A stretch of 64,000 nt of DNA, taken from an uncultured Roseobacter sp. (GTDB taxonomy: Bacteria > Pseudomonadota > Alphaproteobacteria > Rhodobacterales > Rhodobacteraceae). Positions within the stretch are counted from its first letter, which is position 1. Each line of letters begins with the position of its first letter. Positions 35,869-44,151 of the stretch are shown piece by piece. The stretch lies in assembly GCA_947488305.1 (NCBI GenBank), contig CANKZM010000007.1, positions 1 through 64,000 of the forward strand, written 5' to 3'. Below the pieces are notes generated by a model, which saw only the letters and a program-made list of their open reading frames with translations, had not been told where the DNA came from and searched no databases. A program made the position numbers and the translations under genes.

Positions 35869-36810
35869 TTAGCGAGGGGCGGCTGCACGCCGCAAGCGGT
35901 CATTGATCGCAGCACCCAACCCGTTCTTCGGCACTGGCGCTACAGCTATTGGGCGGCCCGTCGCGTCCAGCTCATGCAGGCATTCAAAAAGCCGCGCTGC
36001 GGCTTCTTTCAAATCCCCCTCGGGTGACAGATTGATGTCGCCTTCAATTGGCCCGTAGCCAAGCAACACCTCGTCATCCCTTTTGTTAGTCGCCTCAAGA
36101 CGCACTTGTGCCTTGGGAGCATAATGTGACGCCAATTGACCTGGTGCCGAGATTTGACCCTGCATTGGATCATCCAGCGCGACTCCCAGGACGGCCTCGA
36201 TATCTTCGCGGGTGACGCCGCCAGAGCGCAGCAGAGCGGGCGCTCCAGTCACACCAACGATTGTGCTCTCAAGACCCACCGAGCAGGGACCGTCATCCAG
36301 AATGCCAGTGGCTTTGGAACCCAGCCCCGCAGTCACATGTGCCGCGGTAGTCGGGCTGATCCGACCGGACGGGTTGGCAGAGGGGGCTGCAACCGGGCCA
36401 CCGAAAGCCATCAACAGTTTGCGCGCTGCCGGATGGGCTGGAACGCGCAAGGCCACGCTGTCCAGCCCAGCGGTGACCAGACCAGACAAGCCATGATCGT
36501 CTTTGAGTGGCAAAACGAGGCTCAGAGGGCCTGGCCAGAAAGTCTGTGCCAGCAGGTCGGCATTTTCCGACCAATGACCATAGACCTTCGCCGTTTCAAC
36601 GTCGGGCACGTGAACAATCAGCGGATTGAAAGAGGGCCGCGCCTTGGCTTCATAGATGGCAGCCACGGCCTGACCGTTACGTGCATCTGCGCCAAGGCCG
36701 TAAACGGTCTCGGTTGGAAAGGCGACAAGCGCACCCTTGGATAGCAACGCAGCCGCGCAGGAGATTCCGTCTTGCGACGGTCTCAATATCAGGGGTTTGG
36801 AACTGCTCAT
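35869..36810 (-). CDS. L-threonylcarbamoyladenylate synthase (Sua5/YrdC)
   Basis: A 313-residue protein with the YrdC fold (GALVAFPTETVYGLGADA, KARPSFNPLIVHV, PGPLSLVLPL, SANPSGRISPTTAAHV) and a Sua5 C-terminal domain (PGQLASHYAPK). It makes threonylcarbamoyl-AMP for the t6A modification of ANN-decoding tRNAs. The fused C-terminal domain identifies the Sua5 rather than the short TsaC form. ATG 36810 is chosen over 36870 because relatives start there. Divergent from the acyl-CoA dehydrogenase gene. Confidence 0.93.
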   Translation of the reverse strand: MSSSKPLILRPSQDGISCAAALLSKGALVAFPTETVYGLGADARNGQAVAAIYEAKARPSFNPLIVHVPDVETAKVYGHWSENADLLAQTFWPGPLSLVLPLKDDHGLSGLVTAGLDSVALRVPAHPAARKLLMAFGGPVAAPSANPSGRISPTTAAHVTAGLGSKATGILDDGPCSVGLESTIVGVTGAPALLRSGGVTREDIEAVLGVALDDPMQGQISAPGQLASHYAPKAQVRLEATNKRDDEVLLGYGPIEGDINLSPEGDLKEAAARLFECLHELDATGRPIAVAPVPKNGLGAAINDRLRRAAAPR

Positions 36811-36930
36811 CAGGCTCTGTGACGTCGCGTTTTGGTTGCCGAGGACGGCGAAGCGCCGCATGGTTTGCACTGCCTTATAAGCTGCGCTCGCCTATGCCAA
36901 GCCTGCACCGCGCCCGGAAGGAGACGTGAA

Positions 36931-38640
36931 ATGCCATACCAGTCACCCGTTGAAGAGTATTCATTCCTGCTGCATGAGGTTGTCGGTCACGACGCCTTGA
37001 GCAGAACCGATCGATTTGCCGAGGCGACGCCCGATATGACGCGCGCCATTCTGACAGAGGCCGGAAAGCTCTGCGACGAAGTGCTCGGCTCGTTGCAACG
37101 CGCGGGTGACATGCACCCTGCACGGCTGGAAAACGGCGTCGTGCGCACTTCGCCGGGTTTTGATGCAGGTTGGCGTGCCATTGCGGAGGGAGGCTGGGTC
37201 GGCATGGCGGCGGATCCCGAATACGGCGGTATGGGCTTGCCGATGTCCATCACCAGTGCGGTAAACGAAATGATGAGTGGCGCATGTCTATCGCTACAGC
37301 TTGCACCCTTGATGAGCCAGGGCCAGATCGAAGCGCTTGAGAGTCACGCGAGCGACGCAATCAAGGCTCTTTACCTGCCCAAGCTGATCTCCGGCGAATG
37401 GACGGGCACGATGAACCTGACCGAGCCGCAAGCAGGATCGGATGTGGGAGCGCTTTCTACAAAGGCCGAAGATAACGGGGATGGCACTTTCGCTGTGACG
37501 GGCCAGAAAATCTACATCAGCTGGGGGGATCACGACGTGGCAGAGAATGTCTGCCATCTGGTCCTGGCACGCTTGCCAGGTGCGCCTGCGGGCACTAAAG
37601 GGATAAGTCTGTTTCTCGTGCCCAAGATCATTCCCAACGATGACGGCAGCCTCGGTCAGCCCAATGCGGTGAAGGTCGTCAGCCTGGAGCACAAGATGGG
37701 CCTGCATGGATCGCCCACTGCCGTAATGCAATACGATGGGGCGACAGGATGGCTTGTCGGCCCAAAAGAAGGCGGCATGGAAGCCATGTTCACCATGATG
37801 AACAATGCCCGCCTTGGCGTGGGCGGGCAGGGGGTTGGTGTGGCCGAGGCGGCCTATCAACATGCCTTGTCCTACGCGATGGATCGCAAGCAAGGCCGCA
37901 CGCGCGGCCCGTCGGGTGCGATCGTCGATCATGCCGATGTACGCCGGATGCTGGCGACGATGAAGGCAGATGTTTTTGCGGCGCGCAGTATTGGTTTGAG
38001 TTGCGCGGTGGCAATCGACATGGCGCATGCCACCAACGACCCAGACTGGCAGGCCCGCGCGGCCTTTCTGACGCCCATCGCCAAGGCGTTTGGTACAGAC
38101 ACGGGCATCAGCGTCGCTGAGCTGGGCGTCCAGGTGCATGGCGGCATGGGGTACATTGAGGAAACCGGAGCGGCGCAATTCTGCCGCGATGTGCGTGTCA
38201 CGGCCATCTATGAGGGCACAAACGGCATTCAGGCCATGGATCTCGTCGGGCGCAAGCTGATGGATGGCGGAGACGCTGCCCACCGTTTGCTGGATGAAAT
38301 CGAAGGATTTGCCGAAACCGCACGGGAGCATTTGCCAGATCTCGCAGGCCCCGTCTGGGAGGCCAGCGAAAGCCTGCGTGAGGCCACGGAGTGGATGGTG
38401 GCGCAGCAGGATATGGACATGCGTTTCGCTGGCGCCGTCCCCTTCCTGCGCGGGTTTGCCCGGGTATTGGGAGGATATCTGCATTTGAAGGCGGCCATTG
38501 CCGCGCCAGAGACCGCACGGGTCGCATTGGCAAGATTTTACATCTTGCGTCTTTTACCTGAACACGCTGCATTGCTCGCAAATGCGCAAGTGGGGGCAGA
38601 AGACCTCTTTGCCCTTGATCCGGAGGAGTTGGCAGCCTGA
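36931..38640 (+). CDS. Acyl-CoA dehydrogenase, large DmdC-like type
   Basis: A 569-residue flavoprotein. It has the long form with N-terminal extension, central MNLTEPQAGSDVGALST (FAD/substrate), KIYISWGDHD, RLGVGGQGVG, a catalytic Glu in VTAIYEGTNGIQAMDL and a C-terminal acetyl-CoA-dehydrogenase-like domain. This architecture includes DmdC, the methylmercaptopropionyl-CoA dehydrogenase of DMSP demethylation, and fatty-acyl paralogues; sequence reading cannot separate them. ATG 36931 follows GGAAGGAG. ATG overlap with the following MBL gene (TGATG) implies coupling. Confidence 0.86.
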   Translation: MPYQSPVEEYSFLLHEVVGHDALSRTDRFAEATPDMTRAILTEAGKLCDEVLGSLQRAGDMHPARLENGVVRTSPGFDAGWRAIAEGGWVGMAADPEYGGMGLPMSITSAVNEMMSGACLSLQLAPLMSQGQIEALESHASDAIKALYLPKLISGEWTGTMNLTEPQAGSDVGALSTKAEDNGDGTFAVTGQKIYISWGDHDVAENVCHLVLARLPGAPAGTKGISLFLVPKIIPNDDGSLGQPNAVKVVSLEHKMGLHGSPTAVMQYDGATGWLVGPKEGGMEAMFTMMNNARLGVGGQGVGVAEAAYQHALSYAMDRKQGRTRGPSGAIVDHADVRRMLATMKADVFAARSIGLSCAVAIDMAHATNDPDWQARAAFLTPIAKAFGTDTGISVAELGVQVHGGMGYIEETGAAQFCRDVRVTAIYEGTNGIQAMDLVGRKLMDGGDAAHRLLDEIEGFAETAREHLPDLAGPVWEASESLREATEWMVAQQDMDMRFAGAVPFLRGFARVLGGYLHLKAAIAAPETARVALARFYILRLLPEHAALLANAQVGAEDLFALDPEELAA

Positions 38641-39686
38641 TGAACGAACACGCGCCCGCGGGGTTGCGCTATCCGTGGGAGGCACCACCGGCTGAAGGAG
38701 AGGCTGTCGAAGCCGCTTCCGGCGTGCTCTGGATGCGCCTGCCCCTGCCCATGAAGCTGGATCATGTGAACGTCTATGCCCTCGACGACGGTGCAGGCTG
38801 GACGGTGATCGATACAGGTTTTGCGTCGCGGCGCAGCAAGGCAATCTGGCAGCAACTGCTCGAAGGGCCCCTTGGCGGAAAACCCGTGACACGGGTCGTC
38901 GTCACCCATCACCACCCTGATCACATTGGGCTTGCGGGGTGGTTTCAGTCCGAGATGGGGGCGGAATTGGTGACAACGCGGACCGCATGGCTATTTGGCC
39001 GGATGCTCACCCTTGATGAGCAGCCGGTGCCTGCGCCAGAATCCATTCGATTTTATCAGAGCGCGGGCATGGATGCTGACATCCTCGCCCGACGCAAGAC
39101 GGAACGGCCCTTTAACTTTGCGGATGTGGTGGCCCCGTTGCCGCTGGGCTTCACCCGGATCAAGCAGGGGGATCAAATCGAGATCGGAGGGCGGCACTGG
39201 GACGTCCATACCGGCAACGGCCATGCGCCCGAACATGCGACCTTCTGGAGCCGGGATGATAATCTGGTCCTTGCGGGCGATCAGATCCTACCGTCAATCA
39301 GCCCGAACATTGGCGTCTATGCCACGGAACCCATGGCGGACCCGGTAGGGGACTGGATAGAAAGCTGCACGCAGTTTGCCGCACTTGCCCGCCCCGATCA
39401 TCTTGTTCTTGGCGGGCACAAGCTGCCGTTTACTGGATTGCCGACACGCATGCGTCAGTTGTTGGACAACCATCACGGCGCGCTGGACCGCCTGCTGGCC
39501 TACCTCGATACGCCTAAATCCGCGGGAGAGTGCTTTGCCCCACTTTTCAAACGGTCCATTGGCGAGGGGGAATACGGGCTGGCATTGGTTGAATCGGTGG
39601 CGCATCTGAGCCACCTTTACCAACAAGGCCGGGCGACGCGCAGTCGGCGCGCTGACGGTGCTTGGGTTTACCAGCGTAAGGGGTAG
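38640..39686 (+). CDS. Metallo-beta-lactamase fold hydrolase
   Basis: A 348-residue MBL-fold protein. The metal motif THHHPDHIG is near residue 95, further ligands are in GNGHAPEH and the Asp of AGDQILP, and the C-terminal His is in LGGHKLPF. Such proteins near acyl-CoA dehydrogenases are often thioesterase- or hydrolase-like, but no substrate is known. Its start overlaps the preceding stop by one base; the DUF6173 gene starts 4 bases after it. Three genes form one operon. Confidence 0.87.
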   Translation: MNEHAPAGLRYPWEAPPAEGEAVEAASGVLWMRLPLPMKLDHVNVYALDDGAGWTVIDTGFASRRSKAIWQQLLEGPLGGKPVTRVVVTHHHPDHIGLAGWFQSEMGAELVTTRTAWLFGRMLTLDEQPVPAPESIRFYQSAGMDADILARRKTERPFNFADVVAPLPLGFTRIKQGDQIEIGGRHWDVHTGNGHAPEHATFWSRDDNLVLAGDQILPSISPNIGVYATEPMADPVGDWIESCTQFAALARPDHLVLGGHKLPFTGLPTRMRQLLDNHHGALDRLLAYLDTPKSAGECFAPLFKRSIGEGEYGLALVESVAHLSHLYQQGRATRSRRADGAWVYQRKG

Positions 39687-39690
39687 AGAT

Positions 39691-40152
39691 GTGAACGAAG
39701 AGATCAAAACTGCAGCTGAGGCGGTAGAGGCAGCGGCTTTGGCCGGTCTGTACGAAGTCCATTGTGACCCAAAGGCGCGGAATGCGGCGAGCCAACCCAT
39801 ACCCAAGGCGATCACTGATACGCCCGCGGCGGAAAAATCTCCGGCGCAATGGGCATATGAACGCATGATCCTGTACATCCGCAACTTCGAGGAACAGCTT
39901 GATGCGTCTCAGGAAGTGGCAATGGGATTTACAGGCGGTGATGCGGGTGTCTTGCGGATTGAGGGAATGGGCTATTTCGATCCCGACATCATAACATTCT
40001 ATGGCGTCGACGGTTCTGGGAGCCGCACGCAACTGGTGCAGCATGTCAGCCAGTTGAATGTGCTGTTGCGGGCTTTGCCAAAGCCCGAAGAAAAACCGGA
40101 ACCAACGCGCATAGGGTTCCAGCTGGCACAGGAACTGGACAAGAGCGCCTAG
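39691..40152 (+). CDS. DUF6173 family protein
   Basis: A 153-residue soluble protein. The C-terminal 90 residues are the conserved part: QWAYERMILYIRNFEEQLDASQEVAMGFTGGDAGVLRIEGMGYFDPDIITFYGVDGSG, then VQHVSQLNVLLRALPK. This is the DUF6173 pattern, frequent in Rhodobacteraceae. Function unknown. It starts with GTG 39691, GTAGAGAT being upstream; an in-frame ATG-less start at 39658 overlaps the MBL gene. Last in the operon with the acyl-CoA dehydrogenase and MBL genes. Confidence 0.78.
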   Translation: MNEEIKTAAEAVEAAALAGLYEVHCDPKARNAASQPIPKAITDTPAAEKSPAQWAYERMILYIRNFEEQLDASQEVAMGFTGGDAGVLRIEGMGYFDPDIITFYGVDGSGSRTQLVQHVSQLNVLLRALPKPEEKPEPTRIGFQLAQELDKSA

Positions 40153-40304
40153 GCATCGTGCAGACCTGGCAGCCCCAAAAAAGTCAATTTGGTCCTGACA
40201 CGCGATTGTCGTGATTTTTGTCTGTCCCCCGGGTGACATAGCGTTTCGAATCCAGTAGGGCTGGTGCAAGGGTGACCTACAGTGCAAGAAAGAGGACTGC
40301 GGCA

Positions 40305-40439
40305 ATGGCAGATCACAAACACGGTGAAATGAATATCGAAACGCAGGAAAAGATGTTTGCCGGGTTCATGAAATGGACCACGCGCATCGTTATCGGCATT
40401 ATTTTGCTACTGATCTGGATGGCCATTTTTATCTCCTGA
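40305..40439 (+). CDS. aa3-type cytochrome c oxidase subunit IV
   Basis: A 44-residue protein (MADHKHGEMNIETQEKMF, then one span FMKWTTRIVIGIILLLIWMAIF). This is the small, non-catalytic subunit IV known from the aa3 oxidase of Rhodobacter and Paracoccus: a polar head with several acids, then a single membrane helix. Length is normal (about 45-50). GGACTGC precedes; the ribosome site is weak (GAGG at 40292-40295). The 152-base space upstream holds no other gene. It lies 23 bases before a lipoprotein gene, on the same strand. The main cox genes are not in the window. Confidence 0.85.
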   Translation: MADHKHGEMNIETQEKMFAGFMKWTTRIVIGIILLLIWMAIFIS

Positions 40440-40462
40440 TAACCAGACCGGAGGGTCGTTGG

Positions 40463-41059
40463 ATGCGCCGGATCATTGTCCTCATGACATTGCTGGTGAC
40501 CCTCGCAGCATGTGCCGGGTCTTCATTCGACGACGTGAGCGTTGAGGAAGCTGCTGCGGCAGCATATGTGCCGTCCGGTCCGCCTAAAATTACGTTGGTA
40601 ACGGTCGTTAACAACAAGACCGGGTCCGGCGGACATTCTGCCCTTATTGTCAGCGGAAGCCAGCAGGTGATTTTTGACCCTGCGGGTTCGTTTCGTATTC
40701 CCGAGGCGACTGAGCGCGGCGACGTGCTGTACGGTATGTCACCGGGATGGATCAAAGCGTACAAAAGCGCACATGCCCGCAGTACCTATCACGTAGTCAC
40801 TCAGGAAATCGAAGTGAGCCGGGCACAGGCCGAAACCGCATTGCAACTTGTTCAGTCGAATGGTGCTGTGGGCAGCGCGTTTTGCGCTAATGCGACATCG
40901 TCCATTTTGCGACAGGTTCCCGGATTTGAAAGCATTTCCGTCACGTTCTACCCGGTCAAGTTGATGGAACAGTTCGATACGCTGCCGGGTGTCGAAACTG
41001 ACAGATACTACGAAGATGACGACGGAAACGTTGTAGATGGCATTCGCGCTGCCACCTGA
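40463..41059 (+). CDS. Putative lipoprotein
   Basis: A 198-residue protein with a signal peptide and lipobox (LAACAG, Cys17). The mature part includes KITLVTVVNNKTGSGGHSALIVSGSQQVIFDPAGSFR, then YHVVTQEIEVSRAQAETAL and AVGSAFCANATSSIL. The order of His, Asp and Cys is like that of small permuted NlpC/P60-type folds (Cys-His pairs), but this is only a suggestion. The upstream in-frame start at 40373 lies inside the oxidase subunit gene and is rejected. Conserved in related bacteria; function unknown. Confidence 0.7.
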   Translation: MRRIIVLMTLLVTLAACAGSSFDDVSVEEAAAAAYVPSGPPKITLVTVVNNKTGSGGHSALIVSGSQQVIFDPAGSFRIPEATERGDVLYGMSPGWIKAYKSAHARSTYHVVTQEIEVSRAQAETALQLVQSNGAVGSAFCANATSSILRQVPGFESISVTFYPVKLMEQFDTLPGVETDRYYEDDDGNVVDGIRAAT

Positions 41060-41066
41060 CGGCCCC

Positions 41067-41393
41067 TTAACCGAGCAGGTAAAGTAGTGCGTAAAGCGTA
41101 GCGGCCCCTGCGAAGATGGACCCAAACACATTGCGCGTGACCAGCCCAACGCCAAGCGTAACGAGGGCGGCGGTGAGCCGGGCCGGGTCCAAAGCGCCAT
41201 CTGTTGCAGCAGGCCAGGCCACAAGAGGGGCGACAAGGGCTGGCAGAACGGCGACGGCGGTGTAGCGCAAATGTCTGAGCAACCAGTCGGGCATCTGACG
41301 TCCGCCCACCAGCCCGATAAAGGCAAATCGCAACAGATAACTGCCGATACCAAGGCCAATGATAACGACCCAGAGATGGCTCTTGTCGATCAT
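41067..41393 (-). CDS. azlD: Branched-chain amino acid transporter AzlD family subunit
   Basis: A 108-residue membrane protein with about four hydrophobic segments. SYLLRFAFIGL and LRYTAVAVLPALVAPL match the short AzlD subunit, which pairs with AzlC to form an export system for branched-chain amino acids. Its ATG overlaps the azlC stop by 4 bases, as normal for this pair. Convergent with the lipoprotein gene at 40463 (7 bases between). Confidence 0.9.
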   Translation of the reverse strand: MIDKSHLWVVIIGLGIGSYLLRFAFIGLVGGRQMPDWLLRHLRYTAVAVLPALVAPLVAWPAATDGALDPARLTAALVTLGVGLVTRNVFGSIFAGAATLYALLYLLG

Positions 41394-42121
41394 GTGCGCC
41401 TTGCCTTTTCATCGAAGTAAAGCTCTGCGCGGGCCCCGGCCATCATTGCGAGGACGCCGGCGATCAGCAGTCCCATCGAATAAGGTAGCCCGGCAGCCAA
41501 CAAGCTCACCACAACCGACACAATGGCGGCGATCAGGTGTGCCCGCGTCCGCAACATTGGTGCCATCAACGCCAGAAACGTAATGGGCAGCGCGAAATCA
41601 AGCGCCCAGCTGTCTGGTACTCGGGTGCCGATTCCGGCGCCCAGATAGGTGCAAAAATACCAAGACGGCACGACCGGGGCGGAGGTGCCCGCGAAATAGG
41701 CGATCCGTTCAGGTACAGTCATGTCCTGCTTTTTCTCGAATTCTACCGAGGCACAGGCATAGGATTGATCAAGGATGATGTAGGCGATCAGGGCGCGTTG
41801 CCACAACGGGGCTGCGCCAAGGTATGGCGTAAGCGATGCAGAATACATCGCCATGCGCAGGTTGACCGCAAGTGCGGATGCCAAAACGATCAGCGTTGGC
41901 GCTTCTTCCGTCATCAGTTGCAACGCAGTGAATTGCGCGGCGCCTGCGACCACGACAACCGAAAAGGCGAGTGTTTCGAGAACGTTCAAGCCCGCTTCGG
42001 TCGCCAGAACCCCAAAAAGAATAGCAAATGGGCCCACAACCAGAACGAAGGGGGCGCCGTGTCGGCAGCCCCGCCAGAATGCTTCTCCGAGGCTGGGTGA
42101 TTTCGTTGTGGTGGCGGACAT
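41390..42121 (-). CDS. azlC: Branched-chain amino acid permease AzlC
   Basis: A 243-residue membrane protein with about seven spans. Family motifs FWRGCRHGAPFVLVVGPFAILFGVLATEAGL, VVVAGAAQFTALQLM and NLRMAMYSASL are visible. AzlC is the large subunit of the AzlCD branched-chain amino acid export system. ATG 42121 gives the normal start for the family; the in-frame 42193 start would overlap fdhD on the other strand. Divergent from fdhD with about 50 bases between. Confidence 0.9.
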   Translation of the reverse strand: MSATTTKSPSLGEAFWRGCRHGAPFVLVVGPFAILFGVLATEAGLNVLETLAFSVVVVAGAAQFTALQLMTEEAPTLIVLASALAVNLRMAMYSASLTPYLGAAPLWQRALIAYIILDQSYACASVEFEKKQDMTVPERIAYFAGTSAPVVPSWYFCTYLGAGIGTRVPDSWALDFALPITFLALMAPMLRTRAHLIAAIVSVVVSLLAAGLPYSMGLLIAGVLAMMAGARAELYFDEKARRT

Positions 42122-42170
42122 GGGATGCGTTATATTGGAACGGCTCAGGGGTACATCAGCAGCAAGGGGG

Positions 42171-43058
42171 ATGCAATTGTCGAGACTGGACAATACCGGG
42201 GAATACCTGATCGCTCCGGATCCTGAAGCTGTTCGGTTGACCCGCGCTGTGATCGGAACGGATCATACCGGTGCCGAAGTCGAAACGCGCGTCGTGGAAG
42301 AACGCCCTTTGACGATCTTTCTCAACGCGCAGGAAGTCGTGACGGCGATGACGATCGGCGACTATCCTGATTACCTGGCGCTTGGATTTCTGCGTAACCA
42401 GAGCATGTTGAGCGCCGAGGATGAGATCACCGGGGTCGACTATGACGAAGAGCTTGAAACGGTGATCGTACGGACGGCCCGCAAGACCGATTACGAAGAG
42501 AAGATGCGTAAAAAGACCCGAACCAGTGGCTGTGCGGTTGGGACCGTTTTCGGCGATATGATGGAGGGCCTGCAACACGTAAAACTGCCACAGACGGAGG
42601 TGCGGACGTCCTGGCTTTACGCGCTGAGTAGCAAAATCAACCGCACGCCGTCGCTCTATCTGGAGGCGGGTGCGATCCACGGAACCGTGTTGTGTCAGCA
42701 AGACAGGCCTCTGGTCTACATGGAGGACGTCGGTCGTCACAACGCGGTGGACAAGATTGCGGGCTGGATGCTTTCCGAGAGGGTCCCTGCGGATGACAAG
42801 ATGCTTTACACAACTGGTCGGCTGACGTCAGAAATGGTGATCAAGACCGCAATGATGGGGATCCCTGTGCTGGCATCCCGGTCAGGTTTCACCGCATGGG
42901 GTATCGAGATCGCGCGCGAGGTCGGATTGACCCTGATCGGGCGCATGAAGGGCCAGCGTTTTATCTGTCTCAGCGGCGAAGATCGACTGGTACGCGACGC
43001 TGACCCGAAATCAGTGCCGGACGAGCCGCGCCGCGCCGGACGCAAGGGGGCCGCGTGA
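42171..43058 (+). CDS. fdhD: Formate dehydrogenase accessory sulfurtransferase FdhD
   Basis: A 295-residue protein. FdhD carries sulfur from a cysteine desulfurase to the molybdenum cofactor of formate dehydrogenase. Family motifs: ERPLTIFLNAQEVVTAMTIGDYPDYLALGFL, the cysteine loop TSGCAVGTVFGDMM, MEDVGRHNAVDKIAGWML and TTGRLTSEMV. Enterobacterial FdhD has a CxxC in this loop; here only the first Cys is kept. AGCAAGGGGG precedes ATG 42171. Its stop overlaps the mobA start (GTGA). First gene of a four-gene cofactor operon. Confidence 0.93.
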   Translation: MQLSRLDNTGEYLIAPDPEAVRLTRAVIGTDHTGAEVETRVVEERPLTIFLNAQEVVTAMTIGDYPDYLALGFLRNQSMLSAEDEITGVDYDEELETVIVRTARKTDYEEKMRKKTRTSGCAVGTVFGDMMEGLQHVKLPQTEVRTSWLYALSSKINRTPSLYLEAGAIHGTVLCQQDRPLVYMEDVGRHNAVDKIAGWMLSERVPADDKMLYTTGRLTSEMVIKTAMMGIPVLASRSGFTAWGIEIAREVGLTLIGRMKGQRFICLSGEDRLVRDADPKSVPDEPRRAGRKGAA

Positions 43059-43663
43059 AGCAACCGCTTGGCGTTATTCTAGCAGGCGGTCTTGCGACAC
43101 GCATGGGCGGCGGAGACAAGGGGCTGTTGCCGCTGGGCCAGGGCACTTTGCTGTCGCATGTCATCGCACGGCTTGAACCGCAGGTTGCCGGGTTGGCGTT
43201 GAACGCCAACGGGGATGCGACCCGGTTCGCCCATATCGGTCTGCCGATCCTCGCGGACAGCATTGCAGGCTACGCAGGCCCGCTGGCGGGGGTGCTGGCC
43301 GGTCTGGATTGGGCGGCAGAGCAGGGGGCCGAGACGATTGTCACCGCCGCCGCTGACACGCCATTCTTTCCGGCGGATCTGGTCCCGCACCTTTTGTTGG
43401 CCGGGGATGGGATGGTGCATCCGCTGGTTCTTGCGGCGACGCCTGATCCGGATCGTGGTCATGTGCGTCACCCGACCTTTGGTTTGTGGCCTGTGGCCTT
43501 GCGGCACGATTTGCGTGAGGCGCTGGATGGGGGCTTGCGAAAGGTGGTGATGTGGACCGATCGGCAGGGGGCGCGCGAGGCGCTGTTTCCCGCAACGCCG
43601 TTTGATCCCTTCTTCAATGTGAACACGCCGGAAGATCTGAAGCAGGCCGAGGCGCTCTTATGA
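43055..43663 (+). CDS. mobA: Molybdenum cofactor guanylyltransferase MobA
   Basis: A 202-residue nucleotidyltransferase. LAGGLATRMGGGDKGLLPL is the GTP-binding signature LAGGxxxRMGGxDK of MobA, and AADTPFFPADL and FFNVNTPEDL are further family motifs. It attaches GMP to Mo-molybdopterin for enzymes such as formate dehydrogenase. GTG start in a GTGA overlap with the fdhD stop. Its own stop overlaps mobB by 4 bases. Confidence 0.94.
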   Translation: MKQPLGVILAGGLATRMGGGDKGLLPLGQGTLLSHVIARLEPQVAGLALNANGDATRFAHIGLPILADSIAGYAGPLAGVLAGLDWAAEQGAETIVTAAADTPFFPADLVPHLLLAGDGMVHPLVLAATPDPDRGHVRHPTFGLWPVALRHDLREALDGGLRKVVMWTDRQGAREALFPATPFDPFFNVNTPEDLKQAEALL

Positions 43664-44151
43664 AGGTTTTTGGTGTCGTCGGCTGGAAGAACGCAGGCAA
43701 GACCGGATTGATGGAGCGTTTGGTTGCTGAAATCTGTGCGCGCGGCTTCAGTGTCTCCACGGTCAAACATGCGCATCACGTTTTTGATGTTGATCAGCCC
43801 GGCAAGGACAGTTTTCGCCACCGAATTGCGGGTGCCACCGAGGTTCTATTGGCCTCGCGCAAACGATTTGCCCTGATGCATGAGTTGCGGGAGGAGCAAG
43901 AACCGACGCTTGACGAACTCCTGAAAAAACTGTCGCCGGTCGATCTGGTTCTTGTGGAAGGCTATAAACGTGACGGCCACGACAAGATCGAGGCTTTTCG
44001 TGGTGAAACGGGCAATCCGTTGATTGCCGAAGATGATCCGACCATCAAGGCTGTGGCGAGCGATACGCCCATGACGATTGATCGTCCTCTGTTCGATCTC
44101 AATGATACCAAAGCGATTGCGGATTTCATTTTGTCCGAGGTTGGCCTGTGA
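43660..44151 (+). CDS. mobB: Molybdopterin-guanine dinucleotide adaptor MobB
   Basis: A 163-residue GTPase-like protein: P-loop VVGWKNAGKTGLMERL at the start, KHAHHVFDVDQPGKDSFRH, and LVEGYKRDGHDKIEAFR, the usual MobB motifs. MobB assists MobA in guanylating the cofactor. It overlaps mobA (ATGA) and the moeA fusion (GTGA). Length agrees with the family. Confidence 0.94.
   Translation: MKVFGVVGWKNAGKTGLMERLVAEICARGFSVSTVKHAHHVFDVDQPGKDSFRHRIAGATEVLLASRKRFALMHELREEQEPTLDELLKKLSPVDLVLVEGYKRDGHDKIEAFRGETGNPLIAEDDPTIKAVASDTPMTIDRPLFDLNDTKAIADFILSEVGL

Noticed and set aside
37294-38484. A 396-codon minus-strand frame opposite the acyl-CoA dehydrogenase
   Set aside because: Mirror frame with no start signal or family pattern.
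40189-40198. Similarity of TTGGTCCTG near 40190 to one arm of the palindrome at 8708
   Set aside because: Only nine bases are shared, no inverted partner is present, and chance is sufficient.
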